This document shows positions 13,001 through 23,889 of a DNA stretch of 64,000 nt, one piece after another. How positions within the stretch are numbered: the first letter of the stretch is position 1; the number at the start of each line of letters is the position of its first letter. The translations under genes and the position numbers were made by a program. Under the pieces are notes generated by a model. The model made no database searches. It was not told where the DNA came from and worked only from the letters and a program-made list of their open reading frames with translations. The DNA is from Hydractinia symbiolongicarpus (lineage: Eukaryota > Cnidaria > Hydrozoa > Anthoathecata > Hydractiniidae), in contig NC_079879.1 in assembly GCF_029227915.1 (NCBI RefSeq), positions 7,688,001-7,752,000 of the forward strand, given 5' to 3'.

Positions 13001-16000
13001 GTGATCTTTCGCCGTTCTCTCAGCTGTCCGGATAGACGTCAGCCGAACTCTCTTTGTGAACAATATCTAAAGGGTTGAAATTTTTTTCAGAATTTATTTT
13101 TGCGATTTGGTTCTTGAACTTGAATTTTGCCACTAATTGAGAGATTGAATAGTTTCTTCCGCAAAATTTGTTTTTTTTGAACCTGTCCATTGCGACATAG
13201 TTTCCTCCAAAAAACTTTTTATTGAAAACGCTTGAGGAGAATTTTAATTTTAAAAACATTTTTTTATAAATCACACTAAAATATCATGAAAACTTAACAT
13301 TGACAAAAGTTCTTCGTTCCCAGTGCATTTTGCTTTTTGGATGATTTGTTACAATGTGACATAATCATAACAAAAAAAACACTCTCCAAAAATTTTGAGG
13401 TTAGTGGTGCCGAGTCTAGTTGCTATGGAGTTCGCTTTGCAATCACATATGCCGTTCAGTTCACACCGCAGAGATGTTTAGCAAGAGTGTTAGACTTTTC
13501 AATTTATGAAAGTGATTATGCGCATTTCAATTACCTCAAAGTATACATTCTTCTTCTGATCTGCGCACCAACCATTACCTTTTGGTCCAAATTCTTGTGG
13601 GGATGAGGAGACGTAATATGATGTAGCAGATACTTGATCACTTCGAAGGACGTTATTCTTCACATCAAAGACTGTATCGCAACCTAAAATGTGAACCGAA
13701 TATTAAAACAAAATGCATACCATGATCCTTACATAGAATGCCAACCATGTCCCAAAAGCTTGTTTGGTTTATCTATATTTGGACAGAACATGAAGCCTAG
13801 CAGGACCTGGGGACGAGGTTTATTTAATTTTTGTTTATTGAAACACAAGAAAAGAGAAACTACAATGTGGTGCGTTGCATTTAACTATCTTCTTGCAATC
13901 ATATGTTTGCAATCATATGTTTGTCAAAAATGCTTGCTCGTTGAATTTATGACGTCAAATTAAAATGTAGCTAATAAAACGTCAATAACGTCGACGAAAT
14001 TTATCTTTCTACAAAGATTCCTTCACAGTTGGTAGCGTTTTTGTTGCGACTTGTGAGATTTGTATTTATAAGTAAATATGAAAGCCAAAGAATTGAAAAA
14101 CGACAAGGTGAGTTTATGGATTATATTATCACAAATACAGAGAATTACCTACGTCCTTCCAATAATCCTTGAAACTTTTGAAAAGTAGTATATTATCGTG
14201 TTTAAAACTTTTTGAACTATGCGCTCAAAAAAGTCCTAGAAACATCTAATAAGCAAATGACAATTCTGTTTTTTTTACTATCAGGGAAACCCTCTTGGAC
14301 CACAAAAAATACAAGAATCATCCAGTCTTCCTTTAAAATACAAGAAGAAGATTGCTGAAATGTGTTTAAAGCGTGCTAAACAAAATGGCGGTATAGCTGT
14401 CAATCCTGAAGTCATTGAACAAATGATGTTAAAACGTATGAAAGAAAGAGCTGAAAATAAAGAAAAGTTAACAAAAAAGCGACGACAAGAAGCCAGTGAT
14501 GATGCTTCTACTGGTATACAACCTAAGAAAATCGCTCAAAATGAAGAAGTTTCAAGTGAGGGTGAGAGTGATGATGAAAGCAGTAGCGGGGACTCCTCCT
14601 CTGAGTATGATAGTGAATCAGAATCAGAAGATGAACAGCCAAACAACACTGAAGACGAAAAACCAAAGAAAATATCACCATTAAAAGTGGCAGGGGTACA
14701 GTCTCTGATCGTAGTACCCAAAAAATCGACTTCCCTTGCCACAATTCCCGTTCAAAGAATTTGTTCCCCTTTGGAAAGAATTAAAAGAGAAGCAGTTTTA
14801 GAAGACGTCGACAAATTTGTTATTCCTAAACCGGCAGAGGTAACTGAAGAAGTAATTGTTGTTGACACTGAGATAAGTGAGAGCGAAGTCATGCTTCCAT
14901 ATTTGAATAATGACGATAGCAAACTTTTTGTCCGTGACGATGACATGGAGATGATGGAAGTTGAAAAAATTGTGTATTACAATAGGGAAGAACTTGCATG
15001 GTTTGACGATGATGTGGAGATGGTGGATTTGAGCGATGACTATTATGCTCATGTTGACATTATTGATGAAGATCTATCAACTGATATCATAATGTTAGAC
15101 GAAATACATCTCTACTAAATATTCTTGCGATTTTCTGTAGTATCACAACGGTAAATTTGCGACGTACTCACCAGGTTTCACTAATTTTAGTAGTTCTAAA
15201 AATATGGCCTAGTTTACAACTTGTTCTATAATTGTTTTCTCATTGTTCTTTGTTACAGAAGTTCCACTACAAGGTTATTTTCAAAAGAAATGATTAGCCG
15301 AAGGGTGCAGTCATTTTTACACCTAGATTTGTGCACACTGCTCCTAAGAAGGAATTTACAATAGCTTGTCGCTTGATATTAGAACACGTTTACGTAATAT
15401 ATTTTGTGATAAATTTCTTCATTATTATTATATTTAGTCATTATTATTAGTGATTTTTCATACTACTGTAAGAACCCGTTCATTATTTCGATTCATACAT
15501 AGAATTCTAAAGTTTTACAATCCGACCTAGTTTATCGTTTTAAGTGTAGTTGCGGCAATGCTACTTATTATGACAAAACTAAGCGCCACTTAAAGACCAG
15601 ATGTGTGAACATTTTAGGAATCTCTCACTTTACGGGTAGAAAAAAGATCTATTTAGTCTGGCCAAGTTACTTCCGTTCTTAATCATCCTTTGCACTGTGT
15701 TAATACTTTTTTTGACGAGAATAAAACCTTCAATCCATGCCATATTTATTCTAGTGTTGAATTTCTATTATTTTATTAATTTCATATAAAACCTTCTGTT
15801 TTTAAACTACGATTGTAGAGACGTAATCATGGGGTGCAGTATACACCCGAAGCGTATACTACACCCCAGTATACTCAATTACCTGGGATAACAAAAGGTA
15901 AAAGTATAGCCTCGTATCCAGTGGCGTATAACACTCCACCGTAGAGCCAGTGTATGTCGATGAGAATGTTATCAACATGGTAGCCGCTCTGACTTTCGGA

Positions 16001-18471
16001 GGAAGATTCGTCTTCCAATATGACATTCAGTTTGAAGGTAATTGTTCCGTTAACACCAAGCTTGTTTGTTAGAAGTATGGCAGAAGTCTGAAATAAATAA
16101 ATAAACAAAAGTCGTAAACCTTTCCCAACGTTATTTCGAGCATCTTTGTTCTTCTGTTAGTTAAGTGATGCGAGGATCTAAAATCAAGTCGCGGTGCGAA
16201 TATTTTACACAGACATACAGAATGCGTTTTTTATAGAGACAGTTCATTTTAGGAAAAGTTGAACTTCTTAAAATCGTGTTCGCGCACATTTTAGTTGCGT
16301 ATAAGTGTTTTACATTCTTTTCTCTTGTGGAATGTCGCTAACTGATCGGACTGCTACAGGCATAGCGCAAAACTACTTAGCTATAGGGCTGTGCTTTCCT
16401 TCAATTACTTTCAAAATAATTAAATTATTTACCACGCTTTTGTCTTGTCCATCCGTGGTAATTTTGTTTATCTTGACGCGTTTTGAGTGGATAAAGTGCA
16501 GTGAAACATCATCCAGATCTGATTTGTAAGTGTTGCGAAGGACCACCAATACTTCGAAAGGCTTTCTGAAAATATTTGCAAGGAGAAAAAGATGCACTGT
16601 AAAGTACAAGAACAGACAACAACAACAAAAAAGGCGCAAAGCGTTGCTCCAAAAATTTATATTTGCAAGCTCGATCCCAGCACCATTTACGGTGGCGGCT
16701 ATTTTGCTAAAAAATCATAAAGCGAAACGCCGTTGAGAAGCAAACTGTCTTGGGGATGAAGTTGTTATATTTGAACTTTTGATATCTTATTTAAGTGGGT
16801 GTTCATTTACATAAAAGTACATCCTCGTTGTCCGGGCATTTGATTAGTTTTCGCTCCGTGATAACGTACAGCGTGATAACGGCTCAGGGGCCAAGAGACC
16901 CTGGAGACAAGTATAAAAAGGTTACAAACTGTAAATAAAGGATAATTTCATATAATATTGTTCTCAGGGCATTTAATTTTTGCCCGTGATAACAGCTCAT
17001 GGGCTAAGAGACCCTGAGGACAAGGATGAGAAGGTATTACAATTTTTACTGTAAATTAAGGATAATTTCATAAAATATGATTAAGGTGGATTGAGCTGAC
17101 TGCGTAAATCCCAAGCGAAAACAGGTTACAGAAAAAATGCCGCAAACAGCAAGTTCATTCTTCTTCTACTGATTTGAATCAAACCCTTTCAAAACTACTT
17201 GATTCTCAACAACAACAAATATATATAGCCGCAGACTCGGATTTTAGTACACATCCTTACTTGTAATCTTTTAAACTGTTGTTGTCTTTTATGTCAATGG
17301 ACACGTGTCTTTCCTGAAAAATAAAACCAATGTACACTAGTTTGAAATGACCTGCAGTTACCTTAAAGCATGCATAAAGTTGAATGATAGTGAACCAATT
17401 TGGACATTATCGTATAGCTTGGACATGTTGTTGGACACACCTTGAAAATATTTCGCGTATGCTAGATGACTGGTTGCACACCCAACTTCCAAACATTTAA
17501 CAATAAAAATTTTAGATGAAAGGATCTAATAAACTATTGGCCGAATTTGCATAAAAAATTAAAACATAATCAAAACATGATTAAAAAGGTTTTTTATGAA
17601 ATCAATTTTTAAGTTAGTGCAGACGATTCAATGATGACTTGGTATAGCTTTTTTTAAGACTAGAGTTCAAAAAGTCTTTGCAGCTTTTAAGGCATTCTAC
17701 TATGCATCCTCTCAATGTCGATTTTCTTGGGTGTCCACGCATTCAAAAAAAAAAAGACAAGAAAAAAGACTTACTTCAACCACGTCAATAGTGGTCACAC
17801 TTCCTAAAATTAACAATATATTTATACACTTCATGCCTTTATATTAGATAGATAGATGTGCATATTTTACATGGCTAGCCTCACAAATATCGAGGGATAT
17901 ACCCTGTCTATTAATTCCATGAGGGGCCATGGCGTAGATGGAGAGTCCTAGAGTATTTAATGCTCATTTTGAGCTACGCAGATCCAATTGGAGCCAGCGC
18001 TCTACTAGACAACTCTCGGCAACATCCAACGGCCCACACAGTGTGCCATCTTCCCAATTTCCCTCATATGGCTTGGGTTAACCCGGGGCTATGGTAACAT
18101 TCACTCGCCCATGTTGAATCGCCGTCAAGAGGAATCGAACCCCGGTCTCCCGCACAGAGTACGAGAGCTATAACCACTAATCTACGGCGCCACATATTTC
18201 TTAAAAACGTAAACACGGCGTTCTAAGCATTGTTTTAGCAGGATCAAATAAACTAGTATATAACGATAAGAGTGATGGAAAGATTTATAAACTAAGTATG
18301 GAAGAGTTTATCAAGTTCTGAAATCTTTCAGCAAGTAGGCCTGAAAATGAAGGAATAAAGCATTTCTCGTTATAACCATGGGCTGATTAGCAGTAATTCA
18401 CAAGAACCTACCTTGACCTTTTATGAAATGACAAAAAACCTACCTGTCAAAAGAAGCAATGCTAGAAGCAT
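7015..18471 (-). CDS. Secreted protein with two F5/8 type C (discoidin) domains
   Basis: Fourteen exons in - strand order: 18471-18444, 17803-17775, 17313-17261, 16565-16409, 16087-15883, 13683-13535, 13051-12926, 12754-12601, 12043-11859, 11101-10976, 10299-10137, 9579-9495, 9341-9292, 7394-7015. All phases agree; 1890 nt, 629 residues. Exon 1 begins MLLALLLLTG, a short signal-peptide-like start. Residues ~159-293 form discoidin domain 1 (start CDTVF, end RMEIKGC) and ~303-444 domain 2 (WLQIDLGSLFK, ITRIGIQGGY, SFRIEP, AELYGC); each is split over three exons in the same way. Such domains usually bind glycans or lipids on cell surfaces or matrix. The N-terminal ~20-157 region looks beta-rich and the C-terminal ~170 residues (VLVDEKNGNIFVCH, LAVDSSGSSYART) are not recognised. 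Exon 2 and the 50-nt exon 13 are the least certain. Confidence 0.83.
7985..8450. repeat. Dispersed repeat, inverted relative to 22.43-22.97 kb
   Basis: Several blocks match the reverse complement of about 22430-22970 in the same relative order: a GAGGTTGCTCACAATCTG block at 8070, an AGAAGTACACC(A/G)GG block at 8178, and an ATTGTATATCTACCGAAATAT block at 8358. The segment includes a decayed CCTCG-ended hairpin (about 8013-8076). It lies in the last intron of the discoidin gene. Short frames on both strands are probably remains of the mobile element or chance. Confidence 0.55.
8520..8640. repeat. Dispersed repeat shared with 20.17-20.29 kb
   Basis: AAAAGAGACAACCT, a TTTTTTAGTTGATAAACRACTTG block and TAAACCGGGGGTARAATTAA occur here in order and again, reverse-complemented, at about 20170-20285. 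The repeat ends just before the Helitron-like element at 8653, so the two may have travelled together or lie next to each other by chance. Confidence 0.6.
8653..9084 (-). mobile_element. Helitron-like non-autonomous element, copy 1
   Basis: On the - strand the element starts TCTATATATTAATACGCC at 9084 and ends with the hairpin GCCCA...TGGGC (about 8665-8688), a short spacer and CTAG at 8653-8656, flanked by A on the left and T on the right. TC start, terminal hairpin, CTRR end and insertion between A and T are the hallmarks of Helitrons. No Rep/helicase gene is inside (432 bp), so it is non-autonomous. Related ends occur at 20854-22038, 41528-41668 and 57671. Confidence 0.75.
10395..10726. 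mobile_element. CCTCGTTCCCAG-type inverted-repeat element
   Basis: Starts AACCTCGTTCCCAG and ends CTGGGAATGAGGTT, a near-perfect terminal inverted repeat of 14 bp. It sits in an intron of the discoidin gene. It belongs to the most abundant small repeat family of this window (see also 11774, 22882, 34973, 41086, 42304, 51415, 51778). It could also be two solo ends that happen to face each other. Confidence 0.55.
10768..10870. mobile_element. Fold-back MITE in a discoidin-gene intron
   Basis: TTTATAAGAATATCA at the left is mirrored by TGATATTCTTATAAA at the right, and inside these AGGCTGG pairs with CCAGCCT; ATTGTTT/AAACAAT words pair near the centre. The whole ~103 bp can fold into one long imperfect hairpin. 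It has no coding capacity. Confidence 0.7.
11774..11857. mobile_element. Hairpin element abutting a splice donor
   Basis: GCACCCTTGTTCCCAGG at the left is mirrored by CCTGTGAACAAGGGTGC at the right. It belongs to the CCTCGTTCCCAG-type family in a diverged form. Its right edge coincides with the splice donor of the discoidin-gene exon 11859-12043: the GT of the donor (11858-11857) lies at or inside the element boundary. Confidence 0.6.
14078..15118 (+). CDS. Acidic, lysine-rich probable nuclear protein, nested in an intron
   Basis: Exons 14078-14107 (MKAKELKNDK) and 14285-15118; donor AAG|GTGAGT, acceptor TATCAG|GG, phase 0, 287 residues. The family was not recognised. What is visible: a basic N-terminal third with KYKKK and a KKRR cluster near residues 74-77 (a plausible nuclear localisation signal), a Ser/Asp/Glu-rich low-complexity stretch around residues 93-135 (ESDDESSSGDSSSEYDSES), and an acidic C-terminal part rich in Asp-Asp, Met and Tyr ending EIHLY. 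Such composition is common in chromatin or ribosome-assembly proteins, but that is only a guess. The whole gene lies in the 15882-13684 intron of the discoidin gene on the opposite strand. Confidence 0.75.
16818..17032. repeat. Two decayed CCTCGT/CCAGGG-type repeats in tandem
   Basis: ATCCTCGTTGTCCGGGCATTT at about 16822 to GAGACCCTGGAGACAAG near 16910, then TTGTTCTCAGGGCATTT near 16958 to GAGACCCTGAGGACAAGGATG near 17030. Both share GTGATAACRGCTCA and GGCYAAGAGACCCTG inside, so they are two copies of one element in the same orientation, in a discoidin-gene intron. The same interior word group (AACGGCCCACAAGACCCTGG) occurs in the element at 34973-35072. Confidence 0.55.
17845..18194 (-). mobile_element. 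tRNA-derived SINE, copy 2
   Basis: Same structure as copy 1: on the - strand a tRNA-like head (GTGGCGCCGTAGATTAGTGG, A box with one change; B box GGTTCGATTCC near 18131), the shared body, and a TCTA tail at 17845-17860. It lies in an early intron of the discoidin gene and in the same orientation as that gene, so it would be carried in its pre-mRNA. Confidence 0.85.
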
Positions 18472-20169
18472 GTTGACGTTGAAATAAAATGGAATGAAAA
18501 ATGTTAAAAAAAATTAATTTTGCCCCATTATAATTTATTTATTTTTTTAGTCTTTTTTATTTCATTTTACAAAAATGAAAAATCTTTAAAATAGATTTAT
18601 CGCACAATAAATTTGTTAAAAATTGATTGCAAATTGGGCTTTTTTATTTTAAAAGTTATTGACAATTCAAAAGTTTATTTCTCATTACAGTGTAGGGTCA
18701 TTTCCCTTGTTTGACTTCTGCTAACCATTATGCAAAGACTCTTTGATGCATTATTTATATATTTTCTTGAGGAGTCTTTAAGTTTAGATAAAATAATTCA
18801 TTAAAAGGTATAAAAAACGGCTTTTTCTTTTTCTAATTCTTCTTTGTAATCCCTGCTCCTTTTTGTGAAACCGAACAGTAAAGATGACCAAAAAAGCGGT
18901 TTAAAAATGGAGAATCATGTGTCCTTGATGTTGCGCATGCATGTCAGATGCAAAATCTTGTCAATATGTTTTATCGTTAAATGCAGTATCAAAGATTTAG
19001 CTTGAGTTTCGTTCACAGTGTAATTCAAGCTCCTTTATGGCGCGTAGCCTTGTGGTTATGGAGTTCGGTTTGTAACCACAAGATCAGTAATTGGGTATGA
19101 AAATCTCAACGTGTTTTCACGAAAGAAGTCGGACCTTTCTGCAGCAGTTACATGCACGAAAGTCAACGCTCTCAAAATTAACAACACTATTTTTAATTCT
19201 TTTTTTTAACTGTATTAGAACCATTCTTAAAAAAGTTCGACATTTGCTGTAACAAAGCTGTATATTAAAAAATAAACTGCCAGGAAAAATGTTCGCCCTT
19301 GTGTTTTTTTTTAAAATTATTGTATACTAACAGAGACAAGAAAATGAGTAGCTTGGGGAATTGATTTAACTGTTGGTGATATTTTTGTTAATGTAACCTG
19401 ACTAAAATGCTTCTTTTGCTTGTAACCTATTAGCATAAGTTCTGCTTTTATACTTAGCTTGAACTGTTTCGTAAAAGTATGAAATTGTCACAGATGATCG
19501 TCATTAGACATGTGAGTGAACTATTAAACAAGAAACCCTAATGCTTGAAGATTTCCGCAATTAGCAACATACATAGGCTAACCATGGTTTTAAATACCTG
19601 GAAAATCCTGAAATTTTGATGTACAGACCTAGAAAACCAAGGGAATATGGAAGAAACATTAAATATCCCGAAGTTTTAAAAATTAAATTCTTAAATTAAA
19701 TTAAATTAAATTAAAATCTCAATTATTATGATATACAACACTTTCAAATTACTATGCTACATACAATAAAACTGATGAAATAAGAAATAAAAAATTCACA
19801 GGTAGCATTCTATATAAAGTAAACACTTGAACTGTATTGATGTAGAAAATTCCGTCATATAAATCGATGACAACTTCTTGACAACTTCACTAAAAACAAA
19901 GTAGTTCACTATTCCATTGGTTTGGAAATTTGAGAAGTATTTGAGTGTCCTAATTTTTGGATGTATGGAACATGCGCTTAATTTTTGCAAGTGTATTCTG
20001 GTTGCTTCTTGAAGCTTTTTAAAGTAAATTGCGCACGGTTGAGGTCATGGTCTTTTCTTTTATGTCTCATGCATTGTTTCACCAAAACGTGGCTTTACGT
20101 TACAATGTACTAAGCTACTAAGCAAAACAGGAGGTTATTTGTTGTTTATTTTAAAAGCCCTAGAGGGTC

Positions 20170-20290
20170 GTTGTGAATAGAATAATTTAATTTTACCCCC
20201 GGTTTACCACGTGCATCTAACGATCAAGTTGTTTATCAACTAAAAAAGAAAACCGAAGCGAAGTAGGTTGTCTCTTTTCCAAATTAATGC
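20170..20290. repeat. Dispersed repeat shared with 8.52-8.64 kb
   Basis: Reverse complement of the repeat at 8520-8640: TTAATTTTACCCCCGGTTTA, CAAGTTGTTTATCAACTAAA and AGGTTGTCTCTTTTC match block by block. No open frame of note. Confidence 0.6.
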
Positions 20291-20853
20291 TGAAGCATGT
20301 CAATGTTTACTCATCATCAGCAGGTTAGCTTAAAGCTTATTTGTTCTTCTATATTTTCATTTTTGTGTTCAGCATATAAACTTTAAAATAAAGTTGATCA
20401 TTGGATAATAAAACAATCTTCTGGACTGTTAGGATTCTTATTGGCTTAAAACTCATTTTAGCCTCGTTTTCAGAAAAAAATCTTTAGCCTGGATAAGTTT
20501 CGGGCGTCCAGCCTAGCGGCGCTGTCTCTATCTATTTCTCCATCTCTCTATCTCCTCAGGCGAATTTAAAGATTCCGCATTCGCTGGCGGAAATCAACAA
20601 TTTAGGTAAAAATTTAATCAGTTAAAAATAAAAGATTTTTATTTCATCGGTTATACTTTTTCATCGGTTAAAAATTTCGTCACCTGTCAGATATTTTGTC
20701 ACTTTCAACCGACATATTTTAAACCAATAAGGTATTAAAAATAAGATCGCTAAAAAAGAGAACACTGTTGAGCTATCGTTCGATGAGGAGAAACTAGTAG
20801 AAAATTTGTAAAAAAAAAATATATTTTTATGTTTTTTAGGCTTTTATATATTA

Positions 20854-22038
20854 CTAGTATTTAGTCCCTTGGAAAAATCCACTATAGATACCAAATAAAA
20901 AAACAGCGAAATAGTGAGCGAAATCAACCATCAATTCATTGTTCTTTTCGTCAAAACGTTTTGTTGTTAATGTCATTTAAGCGGAAATAAATAAAATCCA
21001 TATGTTTTTCATATAACAACCCTAACCCTTAACCCTATTCGGTCCGGGGTTTTTTGAACATACTATGACCGGGGGGGGGGGGGGGGGCGGAATAATAACT
21101 TTTCATAGGATTGGTCAAATTGAATTAAACTTGGCACACTTATAGTACGTCATAAAGGGAACAAAATGGCGGCAATAAAATTTTGCTTGCGTCAGCACAT
21201 TTTCTGTGACGTCATCAGAAGCTTAAAAATTGTTAAAAATGCCACTATCTGGTTAAAATATAATTACTTTTGTTCTAGAGCGAATTTTTACATTCTGTTT
21301 AAAGTTTCTGAAAGCTAAATAAATTTTGTTCAACATATCTTCCGGTTTTTACATGGATCGAATAAAAAATTGCCAAAAATTGCCCGAAAATCCGTTTTTT
21401 TCCGATTTTCGGGTAAAATCCGACAAAATCGGGAAATCGGATTAGTCACGTGTCAAAATTATTCAAAATGATTCTTATTGATGAAACAAAGTTGTGTTGC
21501 AAGTTTCAAGTTCTAAGGATAATCCTAACAGGAGTTATTATATTTTCCCCATTACAAGGATTTCATAGAGATTTTAGGGGTAGTTTCGAGTAATGGCCAA
21601 TATCAAAGCCTCTTAAAGGTATGGGACCTAAATATTTAGCATGCAGGTGTCTAATAGATAAATGTTGAAACTCAGTAAGTATCATAGCCATATAAGAAAG
21701 CAATCAGGAGTTACTAAAAAAAACCGTCAGGGGGGGCGGAATCCGCCCCCCCCCCCGGACCGAATAGGGTTAAGGGAAAAAAACAAATTAATTACCCGTG
21801 ACTTTTGTGTAATAAAGTTTACATCATTAAACAAAGGTTTTTATGAGAACAATAAAATAAATTAACCGTGACTTTTTTAAAACAAAAATTTTAAATCAAT
21901 TTGAAAAAGCACACAAAAGACAGAATAAAAATAAAAGTTTAGTAAAAATGACATGTTACCGCGGGTATTCCTTTAGCAAAAACAACACATCCACTTTGCC
22001 TGTTACAGACACACGGAACTGGCGTATTATTATATAGA
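20854..22038 (-). mobile_element. Helitron-like element, copy 2, carrying a nested insertion
   Basis: On the - strand it begins TCTATATAATAATACGCC (22038) and ends with GGATTTTTCCAAGGG, a spacer and CTAG (20854-20857), flanked by A and T. Without the 750-bp element inserted at 21026-21775 it would be about 435 bp, close to copy 1 (432 bp). That length match supports the reading of a Helitron-like element later hit by a second element. The terminal hairpin is decayed. No helicase or Rep coding sequence is present. Confidence 0.65.
21026..21775. mobile_element. Terminal-inverted-repeat element with G-tract ends
   Basis: Left end CCCTTAACCCTATTCGGTCC followed by GGGG; right end CCCCGGACCGAATAGGG followed by TTAAGGG. 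The inverted repeat is at least 24 bp and perfect. Long poly-G (about 21069-21087) and poly-C (about 21744-21755) tracts lie just inside each end. The interior is non-coding, with a GGGGCGGAATCCGCCCC palindrome near the right end. It is a non-autonomous DNA transposon of unassigned superfamily. Confidence 0.75.
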
Positions 22039-22429
22039 TAAAAAAGTCACCAAATTAACAGTATTTTAATTAACAAATCATGAAATTAACAGTCATTAAA
22101 TTAACGCAAATTTTGAAAAACCGCGTTAATTTCATGACTCGTTAATTTCATGGAAAAAGGTACTCTTATAAAAACAGCGTGTACATCCTAAAGAAGAGTT
22201 GAAAATAAACTGTAAAAAGTAATTTTCTGTTTTCAACACTACAGAGCGTGCTAATTCACTGTTGTTGTCGTTATTCTAAACAAAAAAAAGGTAAACTAAC
22301 TTAAATCGATGTTTACATTTGTTAACGTTACAATCTTTTAAAATATATTCGATTCCTAAATTCGAAAACACTGCATGTTATCATGCAGGACACGTTTGCG
22401 CTGTTTTTCTTGATAAATGAAAGCAAAAT

Positions 22430-22970
22430 AATTGGTTTTCTTGATTATGAGTTTGGCTCTATTAGGGAAACTGTTTCTTTAAGATTTTGGATTGAAATAT
22501 TTCGGTAGACATACAATATACCGAAATGATTCAACTTTTTATTTTTCTATTTTATTAGTTGATAGCTGTTGATTTCTTATATTTTGTGTAAACTTTGGAA
22601 TAGAAGGGTTACTGTATGCAATAGACTGAATAGCTGATTTTGGTATGACGTTGTACAAACTGTACAGTGTGGAAATTTTGCAATAACCTGACGGAAATAA
22701 GTTGGATCTTTGAATGTCTGATATACTTTTTTTACCCGGTGTACTTCTGGCATGGCAGATTTCGCTTTTTACGTAACGGTTGTTAGGCGCCTTCGATTTT
22801 GATGGACATTTTGCATTTTTATTTTTTTGTTGCAACTACTTATATTTTCAACGGTTATAAGTGTAGAGTAATGCAGATTGTGAGCAACCTCGATCCCAGG
22901 GCTTTTTTATCTTTCTTTGCCGTTCCGTTATAAAAAAGATACAAAGAGCCGAGGTTGAATTGTGAGTTTT
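22430..22970. repeat. Dispersed repeat, inverted relative to 7.99-8.45 kb
   Basis: Reverse complement of blocks from 7985-8450, including ATATTTCGGTAGACATACAAT near 22496, a GTGTACTTCTGGCAT block near 22739 and GATTGTGAGCAACCTCGAT near 22877. It contains a CCTCG-ended hairpin (22882-22956). Confidence 0.55.
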
Positions 22971-23492
22971 AAAAACTATGTTGTATTATTTTGCCTAAGG
23001 GCCGCTAGAGCTTACTTGACAGGCAAAAACCCCTGGGAACGAGGTTGATTCATGCTGTATCATCGTGGTCACATCGTCGTTAATAGACCTTTTCCGAATT
23101 TCCTAATTATGCCAAACTCAATTAAAGAAGTTGATACTAAAAATGATTCTTATCCTAATAAGTTACTTAGCAAAAGGTAGAACAAATTACCTAATTTCGC
23201 AAATATTTTTATTCGTTAAGTGCCTCAATTCAGAGCTGAAAGTTACGGTCAAACCCTTCATATAGCCTAGCTTCCTAGGAATAGCCTCGTTTTCAAAATA
23301 ATTATTATCTTTAAATCTAAATAAAATCCAAAATTTAATATTCCATGTCATAATTATTATAATTTATGAAATTCGGGAAAGGTGTATTAAACATAATCAT
23401 TTTTTTTAGATATCGTGCGTGTGGCCAATCATAAACAAAAGTAGGAGAATAGCTCATGTGTTTAATGTTTTAAAGTGAAAAAAACAGTCAAA

Positions 23493-23889
23493 ATGGCGCA
23501 AACGGAACAGCCTCGATTATCCGAGATCTTATTACAGGTAAAATATTTGTGTTAAACAACCTTAGCTATTTTTTCGAGAGTTTTGTTTTGAAGTATCCAC
23601 ATTCCACCCCCAAAACAATACAGTAACGTTTTTTTAGATTTGGGATAGCAAGCTTACTAAAGAGACATTAGCAGTAATCATATCATCTATCCTAACAGAC
23701 GAGGACTTAAAGATCACACTTGGAGTTTTTGGCCTTAAAAAAATTTGTAAAGAAATTGTAAAATTGCTGGAAGAGAGAAGCGTAATCAGCGAAAGGACGG
23801 CTTGGTGGTTGATGTTTTTAATTGATGCAGCAGAAAAAGTCTGCATGGCGTTGAAAGTGCTCCAGCTAATTTTAAAGTATGTCAAGTAA
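23493..23889 (+). CDS. Small helical protein, possibly with a SAM-like fold
   Basis: Exons 23493-23537 and 23638-23889 (donor CAG|GTAAAA, acceptor TTTTTTAG|AT), phase 0, 98 residues, starting MAQTEQPRLSEILLQ and ending LKVLQLILKYVK. The stretch LTDEDLKITLGVFGLKKICK, followed by EIVKLLEERS, resembles the second half of a SAM domain (the usual LTEEDLK-LGI---G-RKKI--I pattern), which mediates protein-protein binding; the N-terminal half fits less well, so this is a suggestion only. The C-terminal third is hydrophobic and helical with no charged break, so membrane association is another possibility. It converges with the SFT2D1-like gene, whose stop lies about 525 bases downstream. Confidence 0.68.

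Larger units (their letters stand above)
18472..23492. other. Repeat-rich intergenic region
   Basis: This is the 5' side of the discoidin gene (-) and of the small helical protein gene (+), which diverge. Promoters of both should lie near the ends; none was pinpointed. The interior contains a short AAATT repeat (19683-19714), a dispersed repeat (20170-20290), a Helitron-like element with a nested element (20854-22038) and another dispersed repeat (22430-22970). The frame at 22539-22835 (-) lies in that repeat and is not called as a gene. Confidence 0.55.

Noticed and set aside
14496-15052. Short frames on both strands over the nested gene
   Set aside because: Shadows of the acidic Ser/Asp/Glu-rich coding exon 14285-15118.
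22539-22835. 98-codon - strand frame
   Set aside because: It lies in a dispersed repeat whose other copy (7985-8450) keeps the frame only with shifts; probably a transposable-element relic.
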